DNA of 64,000 bases from Microbacterium sp. SLBN-154 (GTDB lineage Bacteria > Actinomycetota > Actinomycetes > Actinomycetales > Microbacteriaceae), in assembly GCF_006715565.1 (NCBI RefSeq), contig NZ_VFNL01000001.1:930001-994000 (forward strand), written 5' to 3'. A program made the position numbers and the translations under genes. Shown piece by piece: positions 19,320 through 28,211 of this stretch (positions are counted from its first letter, which is position 1; every line of letters begins with the position of its first letter). Under the pieces are notes generated by a model. It was not told the origin of the DNA. It saw only the letters and a program-made list of their open reading frames with translations, and did no database searches.

Positions 19320-19679
19320 ATGGCTGTGAAGACGAAGTCCGACGCGCGTTCGCGCCGTCACGCCCGCCTTCGCAAGAAGGTCGTCGGCACCTCCGAGCGT
19401 CCCCGCCTGGTCGTCACCCGTTCGGCACGCCACGTGTTCGTCCAGGTCGTCGACGACAGCAAGGGCCACACCGTGGCATCCGCATCGACGCTCGAAACCG
19501 ACCTGCGCGGGTTCGACGGCGACAAGACCGCCAAGGCCCGCAAGGTCGGCGAGCTGGTCGCTGAGCGCGCGAAGGCCGCCGGCGTCTCCGACGTGGTGTT
19601 CGACCGCGGCGGCAACCGATACGCAGGTCGTGTCGCGGCCATCGCCGACGGCGCCCGCGAAGGGGGGCTCAACCTGTGA
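19320..19679 (+). CDS. rplR: 50S ribosomal protein L18
   Basis: The 119-residue protein is L18, which with L5 and L25 binds 5S rRNA. It contains [20 protein letters not shown], the [14 protein letters not shown] strand and the ending [24 protein letters not shown]. It starts 2 bp after rplF and its stop overlaps the rpsE GTG start (GTGA). Confidence 0.98.
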   Translation: MAVKTKSDARSRRHARLRKKVVGTSERPRLVVTRSARHVFVQVVDDSKGHTVASASTLETDLRGFDGDKTAKARKVGELVAERAKAAGVSDVVFDRGGNRYAGRVAAIADGAREGGLNL

Positions 19680-20368
19680 GTGACAACAAGGAGAACAACG
19701 TGACCGCAGAGGCCGCTGCCGAGGCTCCGGCCGAGGCCGCCACCGCTACCGCTCCTGCCGAGCGTGAGCGCGAGCCGCGCCGCGGTGGACGTGAGCGCAA
19801 CCCCAACCGCGACCGTGGGTCGCGCGACCGCAGCGAGAGCCAGTTCCTCGAGCGCGTCGTGACGATCAACCGCGTGTCGAAGGTCGTCAAGGGTGGTCGT
19901 CGCTTCAGCTTCACCGCGCTCGTCGTCGTCGGCGACGGCAACGGGCTCGTGGGCGTCGGCTACGGCAAGGCCCGAGAGGTGCCGCTGGCGATCTCGAAGG
20001 GCGTCGAAGAGGCCAAGCGGAACTTCTTCCGCGTGCCCCGCGTCGCCTCGACCATCCCGCACCCCGTCCAGGGTGAGGCTGCCGCCGGTGTGGTGCTCCT
20101 GCGTCCCGCCGCCGCCGGTACCGGTGTGATCGCGGGCGGCCCGGTGCGTGCCGTCCTCGAGTGCGCGGGTATCCACGACGTGCTGTCGAAGTCGCTCGGG
20201 TCGTCGAACACGATCAACATCGTCCACGCGACCGTCGAGGCGCTGAAGCAGCTGGAGGAGCCCCGTCACGTCGCCGCGCGCCGTGGACTGGACTTCGACC
20301 AGGTCGCTCCCGCCCGTCTGGTCCGCGCCGAGGCCGAGGCCGCGGCAGCAGCGAAGGTAGGTGCCTGA
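19676..20368 (+). CDS. rpsE: 30S ribosomal protein S5 with extended N-terminus
   Basis: The 230-residue protein carries the S5 double-stranded RNA-binding domain ([23 protein letters not shown] cut by its conserved GG turn, then [12 protein letters not shown]) and the C-terminal domain ([28 protein letters not shown]). S5 shapes the mRNA entry tunnel and decoding fidelity. About 55 N-terminal residues are Ala/Glu/Arg/Gly-rich and absent from most bacteria. Two starts are plausible: GTG at 19676, overlapping the rplR stop with AGGGGGG upstream, and GTG at 19700, with AAGGAG six nt upstream. The first is used here. Confidence 0.96.
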   Translation: MSDNKENNVTAEAAAEAPAEAATATAPAEREREPRRGGRERNPNRDRGSRDRSESQFLERVVTINRVSKVVKGGRRFSFTALVVVGDGNGLVGVGYGKAREVPLAISKGVEEAKRNFFRVPRVASTIPHPVQGEAAAGVVLLRPAAAGTGVIAGGPVRAVLECAGIHDVLSKSLGSSNTINIVHATVEALKQLEEPRHVAARRGLDFDQVAPARLVRAEAEAAAAAKVGA

Positions 20369-20553
20369 TGGCTGCGCGTCTGAAGGTGACGCAGATCAAG
20401 TCCAAGGTGAGCGAGAAGCAGAATCAGCGCGACACCCTCCGGAGCCTGGGTCTCAAGCGGATCGGCGACACCGTCGTCCGTCCCGATGACGCCCAGACCC
20501 GCGGGTACGTGCGCACTGTCGCCCACCTCGTGAAGGTTGAGGAGATCGACTGA
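20368..20553 (+). CDS. rpmD: 50S ribosomal protein L30
   Basis: The 61-residue protein is full-length L30: [20 protein letters not shown] followed by [14 protein letters not shown] and the [11 protein letters not shown] strand. The ATG shares its first base with the rpsE stop and its own stop with the rplO start (TGATG). The upstream extension of the frame lies within rpsE and is not used. Confidence 0.97.
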   Translation: MAARLKVTQIKSKVSEKQNQRDTLRSLGLKRIGDTVVRPDDAQTRGYVRTVAHLVKVEEID

Positions 20554-21149
20554 TGGCGGAGAAGAAGGAAGAGACGGCCGAGGCCGTCGAGTCCGCGCCG
20601 AAGAAGACCACGGCGCGCAAGACTGCGCCCAAGAAGGAGACCGCTGCGAAGAGCGCACCGAAGAAGGATGCCCCGGCTTCGCGCCCGGGCGTGCTCAAGG
20701 TGCACCACCTCCGCCCGGTCCCCGGTGCTCACACCGCCAAGACCCGCGTGGGTCGCGGTGAGGGTTCGAAGGGTAAGACGGCCGGTCGCGGTACCAAGGG
20801 AACCAAGGCCCGCTACCAGGTCAAGGTCGGCTTCGAGGGTGGGCAGATGCCCCTCCACATGCGTACGCCGAAGCTGCGCGGGTTCAAGAACCCGTTCCGC
20901 GTCGAGTACCAGGTGGTCAACCTCGACAAGCTCGCCGAGCTGTACCCGCAGGGCGGCGACGTGACCATCGGCGATTTGGTCGCCAAGGGCGCGGTGCGCA
21001 AGAACGAGAAGGTCAAGGTGCTCGGCACCGGCGACATCTCGGTCGCGCTCAACGTCTCGGTCGACAAGGTGTCGGGCTCGGCTGAGCAGAAGATCGTCGC
21101 CGCGGGCGGCTCGGTCTCCGCCGGCGAGTCGGCGGGCACCGCCCAGTAA
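20553..21149 (+). CDS. rplO: 50S ribosomal protein L15 with extended N-terminus
   Basis: The 198-residue protein includes about 45 N-terminal residues built of Lys-Lys/Ala/Thr/Glu runs before the L15 core ([40 protein letters not shown]). L15 is a late-assembly 23S rRNA binder; it normally has about 145-150 residues. The tail resembles those on L29, S17 and S5 in this same operon. It shares one base with rpmD and is followed by a strong hairpin before secY. Confidence 0.96.
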   Translation: MAEKKEETAEAVESAPKKTTARKTAPKKETAAKSAPKKDAPASRPGVLKVHHLRPVPGAHTAKTRVGRGEGSKGKTAGRGTKGTKARYQVKVGFEGGQMPLHMRTPKLRGFKNPFRVEYQVVNLDKLAELYPQGGDVTIGDLVAKGAVRKNEKVKVLGTGDISVALNVSVDKVSGSAEQKIVAAGGSVSAGESAGTAQ

Positions 21150-21156
21150 GGCCTGC

Positions 21157-21188
21157 AGGAGGGGTCGGAGTTCGCTCCGGCCCCTCCT
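21157..21188 (+). terminator. Hairpin between rplO and secY
   Basis: A 14-bp stem (21157-21170 with 21175-21188, one G-T pair) closed by a TTCG loop begins 7 bp after the rplO stop. There is no T-tract, so it may attenuate or protect the ribosomal transcript rather than terminate fully; secY, adk and map lie just beyond it. Confidence 0.6.
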
Positions 21189-21250
21189 CGCGTTACCCTG
21201 GGAGTCGGCGTGCCCGCGTGGTCGTCGGCATCCCCAATGGAGGCAGCCTC

Positions 21251-22573
21251 TTGTTCAGCGCCATCGCGCGTGTCTTCCGCACTCCGGATCTGCGGCGGAA
21301 GATCGCTTTCACCCTCGCCATCATCGCCCTGTACCGACTCGGTGCACACGTGCCGGCACCGTTCGTGGACTTCCCGAACGTGCAGTCCTGCCTGCGCGAC
21401 AGCGCCGGGACCGAGGGCCTGCTGTCGCTCGTGAACCTGTTCTCGGGCGGTGCGCTGCTGCAGCTGTCCATCTTCGCGCTCGGTGTGATGCCGTACATCA
21501 CGGCGACGATCATCGTGCAACTGCTGCGCGTGGTCATCCCGCACTTCGAGGCGCTGTACAAGGAGGGCCAGGCGGGTCAGGCCAGGCTCACCCAGTACAC
21601 CCGCTACCTCACCATCGCGCTGGCGCTGCTGCAGTCGACCACCCTGGTGACCGTGGCCCGCAGCGGTCAGCTGTTCGGCATCACCGGCATCCCCGAGTGC
21701 GAGCAGCTGCTCACCAACGACGTGTGGTGGGCGCAGCTGCTGATGATCATCACGATGACCGCCGGCACCGGCCTCATCATGTGGTTCGCCGAGCTGGTCA
21801 CCGAGCGCGGGATCGGCAACGGCATGTCGCTGCTGATCTTCACCTCGATCGCCGCCGCGTTCCCCGCCTCGATGTGGGCGATCGCGCAGTCGCGCGGCTT
21901 CGAGGTCTTCCTCCTCGTCCTCGCCGTCGGCATGGTCGTCGTCGCGCTGGTGGTGTTCGTCGAACAGTCGCAGCGGCGGATCCCGGTGCAGTACGCCAAG
22001 CGGATGGTCGGCCGGCGCACCTACGGCGGCACGAACACCTACATCCCGATCAAGGTCAACATGGCCGGTGTGGTGCCGGTCATCTTCGCCTCGTCGCTGC
22101 TGTACATCCCCGCGCTGATCGCGCAGTTCAACCAGCCGCAGCCGGGCCAGGAGGTTCCGGGCTGGGTGGCGTGGATCCAGCAGTACCTCGTCTCGGGCGA
22201 TCACCCGCTGTACATGGCGCTGTACTTCCTGCTCATCGTCGGATTCACCTACTTCTACGTCGCGATCACCTTCAACCCGGTCGACGTCGCCGACAACATG
22301 AAGAAGTACGGCGGCTTCATCCCGGGCATCCGCGCCGGACGTCCGACGGCGGAGTACCTCGACTACGTGCTGACCCGCATCACGCTGCCGGGTTCGATCT
22401 ACCTGGGCCTCGTCGCGCTCCTGCCGCTGTTCGCGCTGGCGCTGGTGGGCGCGAACCAGAACTTCCCGTTCGGCGGCGCCTCGATCCTCATCATCGTCGG
22501 TGTGGGTCTGGAGACCGTGAAGCAGATCGACGCGCAGCTGCAGCAGCGTCACTACGAAGGGCTTCTGCGCTGA
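21251..22573 (+). CDS. secY: Preprotein translocase subunit SecY
   Basis: The 440-residue protein is SecY, the channel-forming subunit of the Sec translocon with ten membrane helices. It has the N-terminal RTPDLRRKIAFTLAIIALYRLGAH, the plug-region GGALLQLSIFALGVMPYI and cytoplasmic loop QRRIPVQYAKRM. The TTG at 21251 is chosen because GGAGG lies 7 nt upstream and it gives the usual actinobacterial N-terminus; an in-frame GTG at 21218 would add 11 residues but has no good Shine-Dalgarno. Its stop overlaps the adk start (TGATG). Confidence 0.95.
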   Translation: MFSAIARVFRTPDLRRKIAFTLAIIALYRLGAHVPAPFVDFPNVQSCLRDSAGTEGLLSLVNLFSGGALLQLSIFALGVMPYITATIIVQLLRVVIPHFEALYKEGQAGQARLTQYTRYLTIALALLQSTTLVTVARSGQLFGITGIPECEQLLTNDVWWAQLLMIITMTAGTGLIMWFAELVTERGIGNGMSLLIFTSIAAAFPASMWAIAQSRGFEVFLLVLAVGMVVVALVVFVEQSQRRIPVQYAKRMVGRRTYGGTNTYIPIKVNMAGVVPVIFASSLLYIPALIAQFNQPQPGQEVPGWVAWIQQYLVSGDHPLYMALYFLLIVGFTYFYVAITFNPVDVADNMKKYGGFIPGIRAGRPTAEYLDYVLTRITLPGSIYLGLVALLPLFALALVGANQNFPFGGASILIIVGVGLETVKQIDAQLQQRHYEGLLR

Positions 22574-23166
22574 TGGCTCGTCTTCTCATCGTCGGCCCGC
22601 AGGGCTCGGGCAAGGGCACCCAGGGTGTCCGCATCGCCGAGGCGCTCGGCGTGCCGGTCGTCTCGACCGGCGACGTCTTCCGCGCGAACGTCGCGGGCGG
22701 CACCGAGCTCGGTGTGCAGGTCAAGGAGATCATCGACGCCGGGCAGCTCGTCCCCGACGAGCTCACGAGCGCCGTCGTGCGCGATCGGCTCTCGAAGGAG
22801 GATGCCGCGAGCGGCTTCCTCCTCGACGGATATCCGCGCAATCTTCCGCAGGTCATGCACCTCGACGAGTTCCTGGGCGGCCGCGAGGAGGAGCTCGACG
22901 CGGTCATCGTGCTCGAGGTGCCCCGCGAGGAGTCGATCGCGCGTCTGAGCAAGCGTGCGCACGAGCAGGGACGAGCCGACGACACCGAGGCCGTCATCGC
23001 GCAGCGCCTGGCGATCTACGAGAGCGAGACGGCGCCGATCATCGGCGTGTACGCCACGCGCGGCATCGTCGACGAGATCGACGGCACCGGCACGGTCGAC
23101 GAGATCACCGAGCGCATCCTCGCCGCGCTCCGGGCCCGAGGGCTCGGGAGCCCCGCGGCCGCGTGA
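22573..23166 (+). CDS. adk: Adenylate kinase (short form)
   Basis: The 197-residue enzyme interconverts ATP, AMP and ADP. The P-loop GPQGSGKGT is at residues 8-16; the AMP-binding STGDVFR and LLDGYPRN segments are present. It lacks the long zinc-type LID insertion and has a short loop (RAHEQGRADD), as in other actinobacterial enzymes. The ATG overlaps the secY stop and the end overlaps map by 4 bp, so secY-adk-map form a coupled unit. Confidence 0.97.
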   Translation: MARLLIVGPQGSGKGTQGVRIAEALGVPVVSTGDVFRANVAGGTELGVQVKEIIDAGQLVPDELTSAVVRDRLSKEDAASGFLLDGYPRNLPQVMHLDEFLGGREEELDAVIVLEVPREESIARLSKRAHEQGRADDTEAVIAQRLAIYESETAPIIGVYATRGIVDEIDGTGTVDEITERILAALRARGLGSPAAA

Positions 23167-24008
23167 GTCCGAACGTGGGACTGCGCCGCTCGATCTACAA
23201 GACCCCCGCGCAGCTGCGGGCGATGGTCGAACCCGGCCTCATCACCGCCGACGCCCTCGCCGCGGTCAAGGCCCTCATCGCTCCCGGTGTCACGACGCTG
23301 GAGCTGGATGCCGCGGCATCCGATCTCATCGTCTCACGGGGGGCGAAATCCAACTTCCAGATGGTGCGCGGGTACCGCCACACCGTCTGCGCGTCGGTGA
23401 ACGAGCAGGTGGTGCACGGGATCCCCGGTGACCGCCCGCTCGAGCCGGGCGACATCCTCTCGATCGACTGCGGCGCGGAGTACAAGGGCTGGAACGGCGA
23501 CTCGGCGTTCACCGTCGTTCTGCCCGACCCGACGCGCCCCGAGCTCGTCGCCGAGCGGGAGCAGCTCTCGCGGGTGACGGAGGGGTCGCTGTGGGCCGGC
23601 ATCGCGGCGCTCGCCTCCGCCCGCCACATCGCCGACGTCGGCGCCGCGATCGAGGAGTACATCCGGGCTCACGGCGAGGACTACGGCATCCTCCGCGAAT
23701 ACGTCGGACACGGCATCGGCCGGAAGATGCACGAGTCGCCGTCGGTGTTCAACTACCGCGTCGACGACCCGGGCCCCGAGGTGCGGCCCGGGCTCGCCCT
23801 CGCGATCGAGCCGATGGTGGTCGTGGGGTCGGATGCGACGTTCGTCGAGGACGACGGCTGGACCGTCTCGACCGTCGACGGCTCGGCCGGCTCACACTGG
23901 GAACATAGCGTCGCGGTGCATGATGAGGGAGTGTGGGTGCTCACCGCGCCCGACGGCGGCGCAGCCGGGCTCGCGCCGTTCGGCGTCACCCCGGCACCGA
24001 TCCGGTAG
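23163..24008 (+). CDS. map: Methionine aminopeptidase type I
   Basis: The 281-residue metalloenzyme removes the initiator methionine from new proteins. The pita-bread metal ligands are all visible: Asp in SIDCGAEY, Asp in NGDSAF, His in YVGHGIG, Glu in AIEPMV and Glu in HWEHS. The substrate-pocket motif appears as TVCASVNEQVVHGIP, with a Val between Ala and Asn-like positions as in actinobacterial forms. A GTG start overlaps the adk stop. Confidence 0.95.
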   Translation: MSPNVGLRRSIYKTPAQLRAMVEPGLITADALAAVKALIAPGVTTLELDAAASDLIVSRGAKSNFQMVRGYRHTVCASVNEQVVHGIPGDRPLEPGDILSIDCGAEYKGWNGDSAFTVVLPDPTRPELVAEREQLSRVTEGSLWAGIAALASARHIADVGAAIEEYIRAHGEDYGILREYVGHGIGRKMHESPSVFNYRVDDPGPEVRPGLALAIEPMVVVGSDATFVEDDGWTVSTVDGSAGSHWEHSVAVHDEGVWVLTAPDGGAAGLAPFGVTPAPIR

Positions 24009-24033
24009 CGCCGGGATTTCAGGGAGGACGCCG

Positions 24034-24717
24034 ATGGCAACCGCCACGCGCAAGGTCAACTGGTTCGCGATTCTCGTGAGTGTCGCCGTGGTTCTGGCAC
24101 TCATCGTGACGGCGGCCATCGTGGTGTGGTCGAACGACGCGTCGGATGACGCGGGGCCGGCGCCCCAGGCGGCCTCGATTAACGCCGAGACCGGCGCCAT
24201 CGAGATCGGGACGGGCGAGCAGACCCTCGACACCTACATCGACTTCATGTGCCCGATCTGCAATCAGTTCGAGCAGGCCTACGGCGAGTCGGTGCAACAG
24301 CTCGTCGATGACGGGACGATCACCCTCGGCATCCATCCGATCGCGATCCTCGACCGGTACTCCCAGGGCACCGAGTACTCCACGCGCGCGGCCAACGCGA
24401 TGTACTGCGTCGCCGAGACGGCGCCCGATTCCGCGGTGTCGTACATGCAGGCGTTGTACGCCAACCAGCCGGCGGAGGGCTCGTCGGGACTGACGGACGC
24501 GCAGCTGATCGAGATCGCGGGGTCGGTCGGGGCCGAAGGCATCGACGCGTGCGTGACCGAGCAGCGCTACAGCGGATTCGTGTCATCGATGACGGAGCAG
24601 ACGCCGATCCAGCCCGGCCAGTCGGGCATCGCCACCCCGACCCTCGCCGTGAACGGCCAGGCGATCGCCAACGACACCATTCCCGCGCCGGCGGACTTCG
24701 CCTCGCTCTTCTCCTGA
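24034..24717 (+). CDS. DsbA/BdbD-like membrane-anchored thioredoxin-fold protein
   Basis: The 227-residue protein has an N-terminal signal anchor (hydrophobic residues about 11-32) and an extracytoplasmic thioredoxin fold of the DsbA-like Thioredoxin_4 family. The active-site motif is CPIC in DFMCPICNQFEQ, about residues 72-75, and the cis-proline loop reads GIATPTLAVNG. It probably oxidises or isomerises disulfides outside the membrane. A second pair of cysteines (MYCVAE and DACVTE) may form a structural disulfide. It starts 25 bp after map, with AGGGAGGA upstream of the ATG, and may belong to the same transcript. The functional direction (oxidase or reductase) is not resolved. Confidence 0.85.
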   Translation: MATATRKVNWFAILVSVAVVLALIVTAAIVVWSNDASDDAGPAPQAASINAETGAIEIGTGEQTLDTYIDFMCPICNQFEQAYGESVQQLVDDGTITLGIHPIAILDRYSQGTEYSTRAANAMYCVAETAPDSAVSYMQALYANQPAEGSSGLTDAQLIEIAGSVGAEGIDACVTEQRYSGFVSSMTEQTPIQPGQSGIATPTLAVNGQAIANDTIPAPADFASLFS

Positions 24718-24776
24718 CCCGCTCGCCCGCCCGCCCGCGCACCCGCGCCGCCCGGCGCCGCGCCCCTTTCCGTTCC

Positions 24777-24834
24777 TTCATCCGTCGCAGATGTACGCCA
24801 GGGGCGCGTGGAGCGTGCATGTGCGACGGATGAA
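24777..24834. repeat. Long imperfect inverted repeat before infA
   Basis: Arms 24777-24798 and 24813-24834 pair over 22 bp with three mismatches; the outer 13 bp (TTCATCCGTCGCA / TGCGACGGATGAA) are perfect. It lies 60 bp after the thioredoxin-like gene and 40 bp before the infA promoter, in a gene-free stretch of 282 bp. It could act as a terminator in both directions or be a dispersed repeat; neither is shown. Confidence 0.7.
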
Positions 24835-24874
24835 TAGCAGCGGGGCCGCGAAAGGGTGGGAGCGGGGGGAGGGT

Positions 24875-24903
24875 TTGCCGCGGGGTGCGATATCACCTAT
24901 AGT
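24875..24903 (+). promoter_or_regulatory. infA promoter
   Basis: TTGCCG at 24875-24880 and TATAGT at 24898-24903 are separated by 17 bp, in an AT-rich island (atatcacctatagttgat). The expected start near 24910 gives a leader of about 90 nt for infA. This is among the best sigma-70-like promoters in the window. Confidence 0.75.
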
Positions 24904-24999
24904 TGATCTTTGGTGCGTTGCGCCTTCATTGGCGTGTCGCCGCACCACAATCCCATCCACCGCAGACCGGCCGGTCTGCATGCAAGCGTTAGCGAGTTT

Positions 25000-25221
25000 A
25001 TGGCGAAGAAAGACGGTGTCATCGAGATCGAGGGTGTCATCTCCGAGGCGCTGCCGAACGCGATGTTCCGCGTGGAGCTCACCAACGGACACAAGGTGCT
25101 CGCCACGATCTCAGGCAAGATGCGGCAGAACTACATCCGCATCATTCCGGAGGACCGCGTGGTCGTGGAGCTCAGCCCCTACGACCTCACCCGCGGCCGG
25201 ATCGTCTACCGCTACCGCTAG
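25000..25221 (+). CDS. infA: Translation initiation factor IF-1
   Basis: The 73-residue OB-fold protein occupies the 30S A site during initiation. It reads [20 protein letters not shown] to [18 protein letters not shown], typical for IF-1. The ATG at 25000 gives the canonical N-terminus; its Shine-Dalgarno is weak (AGCGAG). It leads the infA-rpmJ-rpsM-rpsK group. Confidence 0.98.
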   Translation: MAKKDGVIEIEGVISEALPNAMFRVELTNGHKVLATISGKMRQNYIRIIPEDRVVVELSPYDLTRGRIVYRYR

Positions 25222-25295
25222 ACCGGTCGAGAAGTAACGCCCCGCGCGGCTCGGGAGAGCCCGCGTGCCCGGCGAAGACAGCGAACAGGAACATC

Positions 25296-25412
25296 ATGAA
25301 GGTCAACCCCTCCGTCAAGCCCATCTGCGATCACTGCAAGGTGATCCGCCGGCACGGCAACGTGATGGTGATCTGCAAGTCCAACCCGCGCCACAAGCAG
25401 CGCCAGGGCTGA
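25296..25412 (+). CDS. rpmJ: 50S ribosomal protein L36
   Basis: The gene encodes only 38 residues: [19 protein letters not shown] and onward to NPRHKQRQG. The zinc ribbon ligands of the C+ form are present (Cys11, Cys14, Cys27, His33), so this is the zinc-binding version rather than the zinc-free paralogue made under zinc limitation. A GAACAGGAAC Shine-Dalgarno precedes the ATG. The position between infA and rpsM is the usual one. Confidence 0.97.
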   Translation: MKVNPSVKPICDHCKVIRRHGNVMVICKSNPRHKQRQG

Positions 25413-25545
25413 GCTCAGACCCCACGACGAAGACTCACAACTGAACACTCACAGGCAGGATCAGAACCCGCAAGGGGGACACCTCGGGGCGGAGGCCCGG
25501 GCACCGATCCTGCTCCACACCTCCACCAACTCCTAGGAGAGCCGC

Positions 25546-25920
25546 ATGGCACGTCTTGCCGGCGTCGACATCCCGCGCGATAAGCGCGTGGTCATCGCCC
25601 TGACCTACATCTACGGCGTGGGCCGTACCCGTTCGCACGCGATCCTCGCTGAGACGCAGATCGACGAGAACATCCGCGTGAAGGACCTCAGCGATGACCA
25701 GCTCATCGCCCTCCGCGACTACATCGAGGCCAACTTCAAGGTCGAGGGTGACCTCCGCCGCGAGGTGGCCGCCGACATCCGCCGCAAGGTCGAGATCGGC
25801 TCCTACGAGGGCCTGCGTCACCGCCGCGGCCTCCCGGTGCGCGGACAGCGCACCAAGACCAACGCGCGCACCCGCAAGGGCCCGAAGCGCACCGTCGCCG
25901 GCAAGAAGAAGGCGCGCTGA
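25546..25920 (+). CDS. rpsM: 30S ribosomal protein S13
   Basis: The 124-residue protein is S13, which contacts the P-site tRNA and bridges to the 50S subunit. It carries [20 protein letters not shown] with the YGVGRTRS helix-hairpin-helix and the basic tail [20 protein letters not shown]. An AGGAGAG Shine-Dalgarno precedes the ATG. The 133 bp between rpmJ and rpsM hold no gene. Confidence 0.98.
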   Translation: MARLAGVDIPRDKRVVIALTYIYGVGRTRSHAILAETQIDENIRVKDLSDDQLIALRDYIEANFKVEGDLRREVAADIRRKVEIGSYEGLRHRRGLPVRGQRTKTNARTRKGPKRTVAGKKKAR

Positions 25921-25952
25921 GCGCGGCCTGCAGGGTTTAGGAGAACACGCAC

Positions 25953-26351
25953 ATGGCACAGGCCAAGTCCGCCGCGCGCAAGCCGCGCCGCAAGGAGAAG
26001 AAGAACATCGCCGTGGGTCAGGCCCACATCAAGTCGACGTTCAACAACACCATCGTCTCGATCACCGACCCGTCGGGCGCTGTGATCAGCTGGGCGTCCT
26101 CGGGTGGTGTGGGCTTCAAGGGCTCGCGCAAGTCCACCCCCTACGCCGCCGGTATGGCCGCCGAGTCGGCCGCCCGCCAGGCGCAGGAGCACGGCGTCAA
26201 GAAGGTCGACGTCTTCGTGAAGGGTCCGGGCTCGGGTCGCGAGACCGCGATCCGTTCGCTGACGGCCGCCGGCCTCGAGGTCGGTTCGATCCAGGACGTC
26301 ACCCCGCAGGCGCACAACGGGTGCCGCCCGCCCAAGCGTCGCCGCGTCTGA
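25953..26351 (+). CDS. rpsK: 30S ribosomal protein S11
   Basis: The 132-residue protein is S11 of the 30S platform. It contains [38 protein letters not shown] and the C-terminal [15 protein letters not shown]. It is followed by a large hairpin and then rpoA; the rpsD gene found between rpsK and rpoA in mycobacteria is absent. Confidence 0.98.
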   Translation: MAQAKSAARKPRRKEKKNIAVGQAHIKSTFNNTIVSITDPSGAVISWASSGGVGFKGSRKSTPYAAGMAAESAARQAQEHGVKKVDVFVKGPGSGRETAIRSLTAAGLEVGSIQDVTPQAHNGCRPPKRRRV

Positions 26352-26370
26352 CGCTCGCTCTCTGACTCAC

Positions 26371-26418
26371 GGATGCCGCGGGGCGCGGTCCCTCGTGGTG
26401 CGCGCCCCCGCGGCATCC
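26371..26418 (+). terminator. Long hairpin between rpsK and rpoA
   Basis: A 17-bp stem with a single bulged C pairs 26371-26387 with 26401-26418 around a 13-nt loop. The outer arms are GGATGCCGCGG/CCGCGGCATCC, a sequence that recurs elsewhere in the window. It probably terminates or attenuates transcription after rpsK, so rpoA may rely partly on its own promoter; a weak candidate is TATAGC at 26457-26462. Confidence 0.65.
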
Positions 26419-26488
26419 CTGAACACAACTCAATACTTCACCCACCGCACGTGTCATATAGCGGGCACGTGATTGAAAGGAACACATC

Positions 26489-27478
26489 GTGCTCATCGCA
26501 CAGCGTCCCACTCTGACCGAGGAGAAGATCGGGGAGTTCCGCAGCCGTTTCGTCGTCGAGCCGCTGGAGCCGGGCTTCGGCTACACCATCGGCAACGCGC
26601 TGCGTCGCAGCCTCCTGTCGTCGATCCCCGGCGCTGCCGTGACGTCGATCCGCATCGACGGCGTCCTCCACGAGTTCAGCACCATCCCCGGTGTGAAGGA
26701 GGATGTCACCGAGATCATCCTCAACATCAAGCAGCTGGTCGTCTCCAGCGAGCGCGACGAGCCCATCACCGCCTACCTGCGCAAGACCGGCGCCGGTGAG
26801 GTCACCGCCGCCGACATCTCCGCTCCCGCCGGCGTCGAGGTGCACAACCCCGAGCTGGTCATCGCGACCCTCAACGACACCGCGCGTTTCGAGCTCGAGC
26901 TGACCATCGAGCGTGGCCGTGGCTACGTCTCGGCGACGCAGAACCGCAACGAGTACGCCGAGGCCGGGCAGATCCCGATCGACTCGATCTACTCGCCCGT
27001 GCTGAAGGTGTCGTACCGCGTCGAGGCCACCCGTGCCGGTGAGCGCACCGACTTCGACAAGCTGGTGCTGGATGTCGAGTCCAAGCCGTCCATCGCCCCG
27101 CGCGACGCCGTCGCGTCGGCCGGTCGCACCCTGACCGAGCTGTTCGGCCTGGCTCGCGAGCTGAACGTCGAGGCCGAGGGCATCGAGATCGGCCCCGCGC
27201 CGGTCGAGACCGTCCTCTCCAACGAGCTGTCGATGCCGATCGAGGATCTCGATCTCTCGGTGCGCTCGTACAACTGCCTCAAGCGCGAGGGCATCAACAC
27301 CGTCAGCGAGCTCGTCGCCCTCTCGGAGACGCAGCTGATGAACATCCGCAACTTCGGCCAGAAGTCGGTCGACGAGGTGCGCGACAAGCTCGTCTCGCTC
27401 GGCCTGTCGCTGAAGGACTCGGTCCCCGGGTTCGACGGCGCGCACTTCTACGGCGGCTACGACGACGAGACCGTCTGA
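26489..27478 (+). CDS. rpoA: RNA polymerase subunit alpha
   Basis: The 329-residue protein has the alpha N-terminal dimerisation domain ([40 protein letters not shown]) and the C-terminal DNA-binding domain ([20 protein letters not shown], then [18 protein letters not shown]). Alpha nucleates RNA polymerase assembly and binds activators and UP elements. The GTG start follows TGAAAGGAACACATC. Confidence 0.98.
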   Translation: MLIAQRPTLTEEKIGEFRSRFVVEPLEPGFGYTIGNALRRSLLSSIPGAAVTSIRIDGVLHEFSTIPGVKEDVTEIILNIKQLVVSSERDEPITAYLRKTGAGEVTAADISAPAGVEVHNPELVIATLNDTARFELELTIERGRGYVSATQNRNEYAEAGQIPIDSIYSPVLKVSYRVEATRAGERTDFDKLVLDVESKPSIAPRDAVASAGRTLTELFGLARELNVEAEGIEIGPAPVETVLSNELSMPIEDLDLSVRSYNCLKREGINTVSELVALSETQLMNIRNFGQKSVDEVRDKLVSLGLSLKDSVPGFDGAHFYGGYDDETV

Positions 27479-27518
27479 GCTACGGCGTCCCGACTGACTT
27501 TCGACTGGAGTAACTGAC

Positions 27519-28133
27519 ATGCCCAAGCCCACGAAGGGTCCCCGCCTCGGAGGCGGCCCCGCCCACGAGCGCCTGCTGCTTGCGAACCTTGCCGCGGCCC
27601 TCTTCACCCACAAGTCGATCCAGACCACGGAGACCAAGGCCAAGCGCCTGCGTCCCCTGGCTGAGCGCCTCATCACCTTCGCCAAGCGCGGCGACCTGCA
27701 CGCGCGTCGCCGGGTGCTGTCGGTGATCGGCGACAAGGAGGTCGTGCACGTCCTCTTCACCGAGATCGCGCCGCTGGTCGCCGACCGCCCGGGTGGCTAC
27801 ACCCGCATCACCAAGATCGGCAACCGCAAGGGTGACAACGCCCCCATGGCCGTCATCGAGCTCGTGCTCGAGCCGGTCACCCCGAAGGTGAAGAGCTCGC
27901 GCTCGTCGACCAAGGCGGCCCCGGCTGTCAAGCCCGCTGCGGATGACGCCGCCGCGGAGGAGACTGTCGCGGAGGACACCACCGAGGAGGCCCCCGTGGA
28001 AGACAGCACCGCTGACCAGAGCGCCGATGCCGGTTCGGAGTCGCCCGAAGAGGGTGCCGCCGCCGAGCAGGCCGCGGAGGACGCCGTGGTGGAGGGTGAC
28101 TCCACCGCCGACGCCAACGCCGACAAGAAGTAA
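27519..28133 (+). CDS. rplQ: 50S ribosomal protein L17 with acidic C-terminal extension
   Basis: The first 120 residues are a normal L17 ([20 protein letters not shown] to [22 protein letters not shown]), a tunnel-exit protein. The remaining 85 residues are Ala/Glu/Asp-rich and low-complexity, giving 204 residues in total compared with about 120-130 in most bacteria. The 40-bp gap after rpoA has a CTGGAG Shine-Dalgarno. It ends the alpha operon before a terminator. Confidence 0.96.
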   Translation: MPKPTKGPRLGGGPAHERLLLANLAAALFTHKSIQTTETKAKRLRPLAERLITFAKRGDLHARRRVLSVIGDKEVVHVLFTEIAPLVADRPGGYTRITKIGNRKGDNAPMAVIELVLEPVTPKVKSSRSSTKAAPAVKPAADDAAAEETVAEDTTEEAPVEDSTADQSADAGSESPEEGAAAEQAAEDAVVEGDSTADANADKK

Positions 28134-28148
28134 CGACCCCGGTTGTCC

Positions 28149-28184
28149 CGAGACCCGTCGCCCCTCCGGGGGCGGCGGGTCTCG
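28149..28184 (+). terminator. alpha operon terminator
   Basis: A 16-bp stem (28149-28164 with 28169-28184, one G-T pair) around a TCCG loop lies 15 bp after the rplQ stop and 27 bp before the convergent acyltransferase stop. It can serve both genes. Confidence 0.8.
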
Positions 28185-28211
28185 TCGTCGGTGGGCCGGG
28201 GCCCGCGGGCG

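Noticed and set aside
26434..26462. Strong rpoA promoter
   Set aside because: TATAGC is present, but the hexamer at suitable distance (TACTTC) is a poor -35, so it is only mentioned as a weak possibility.
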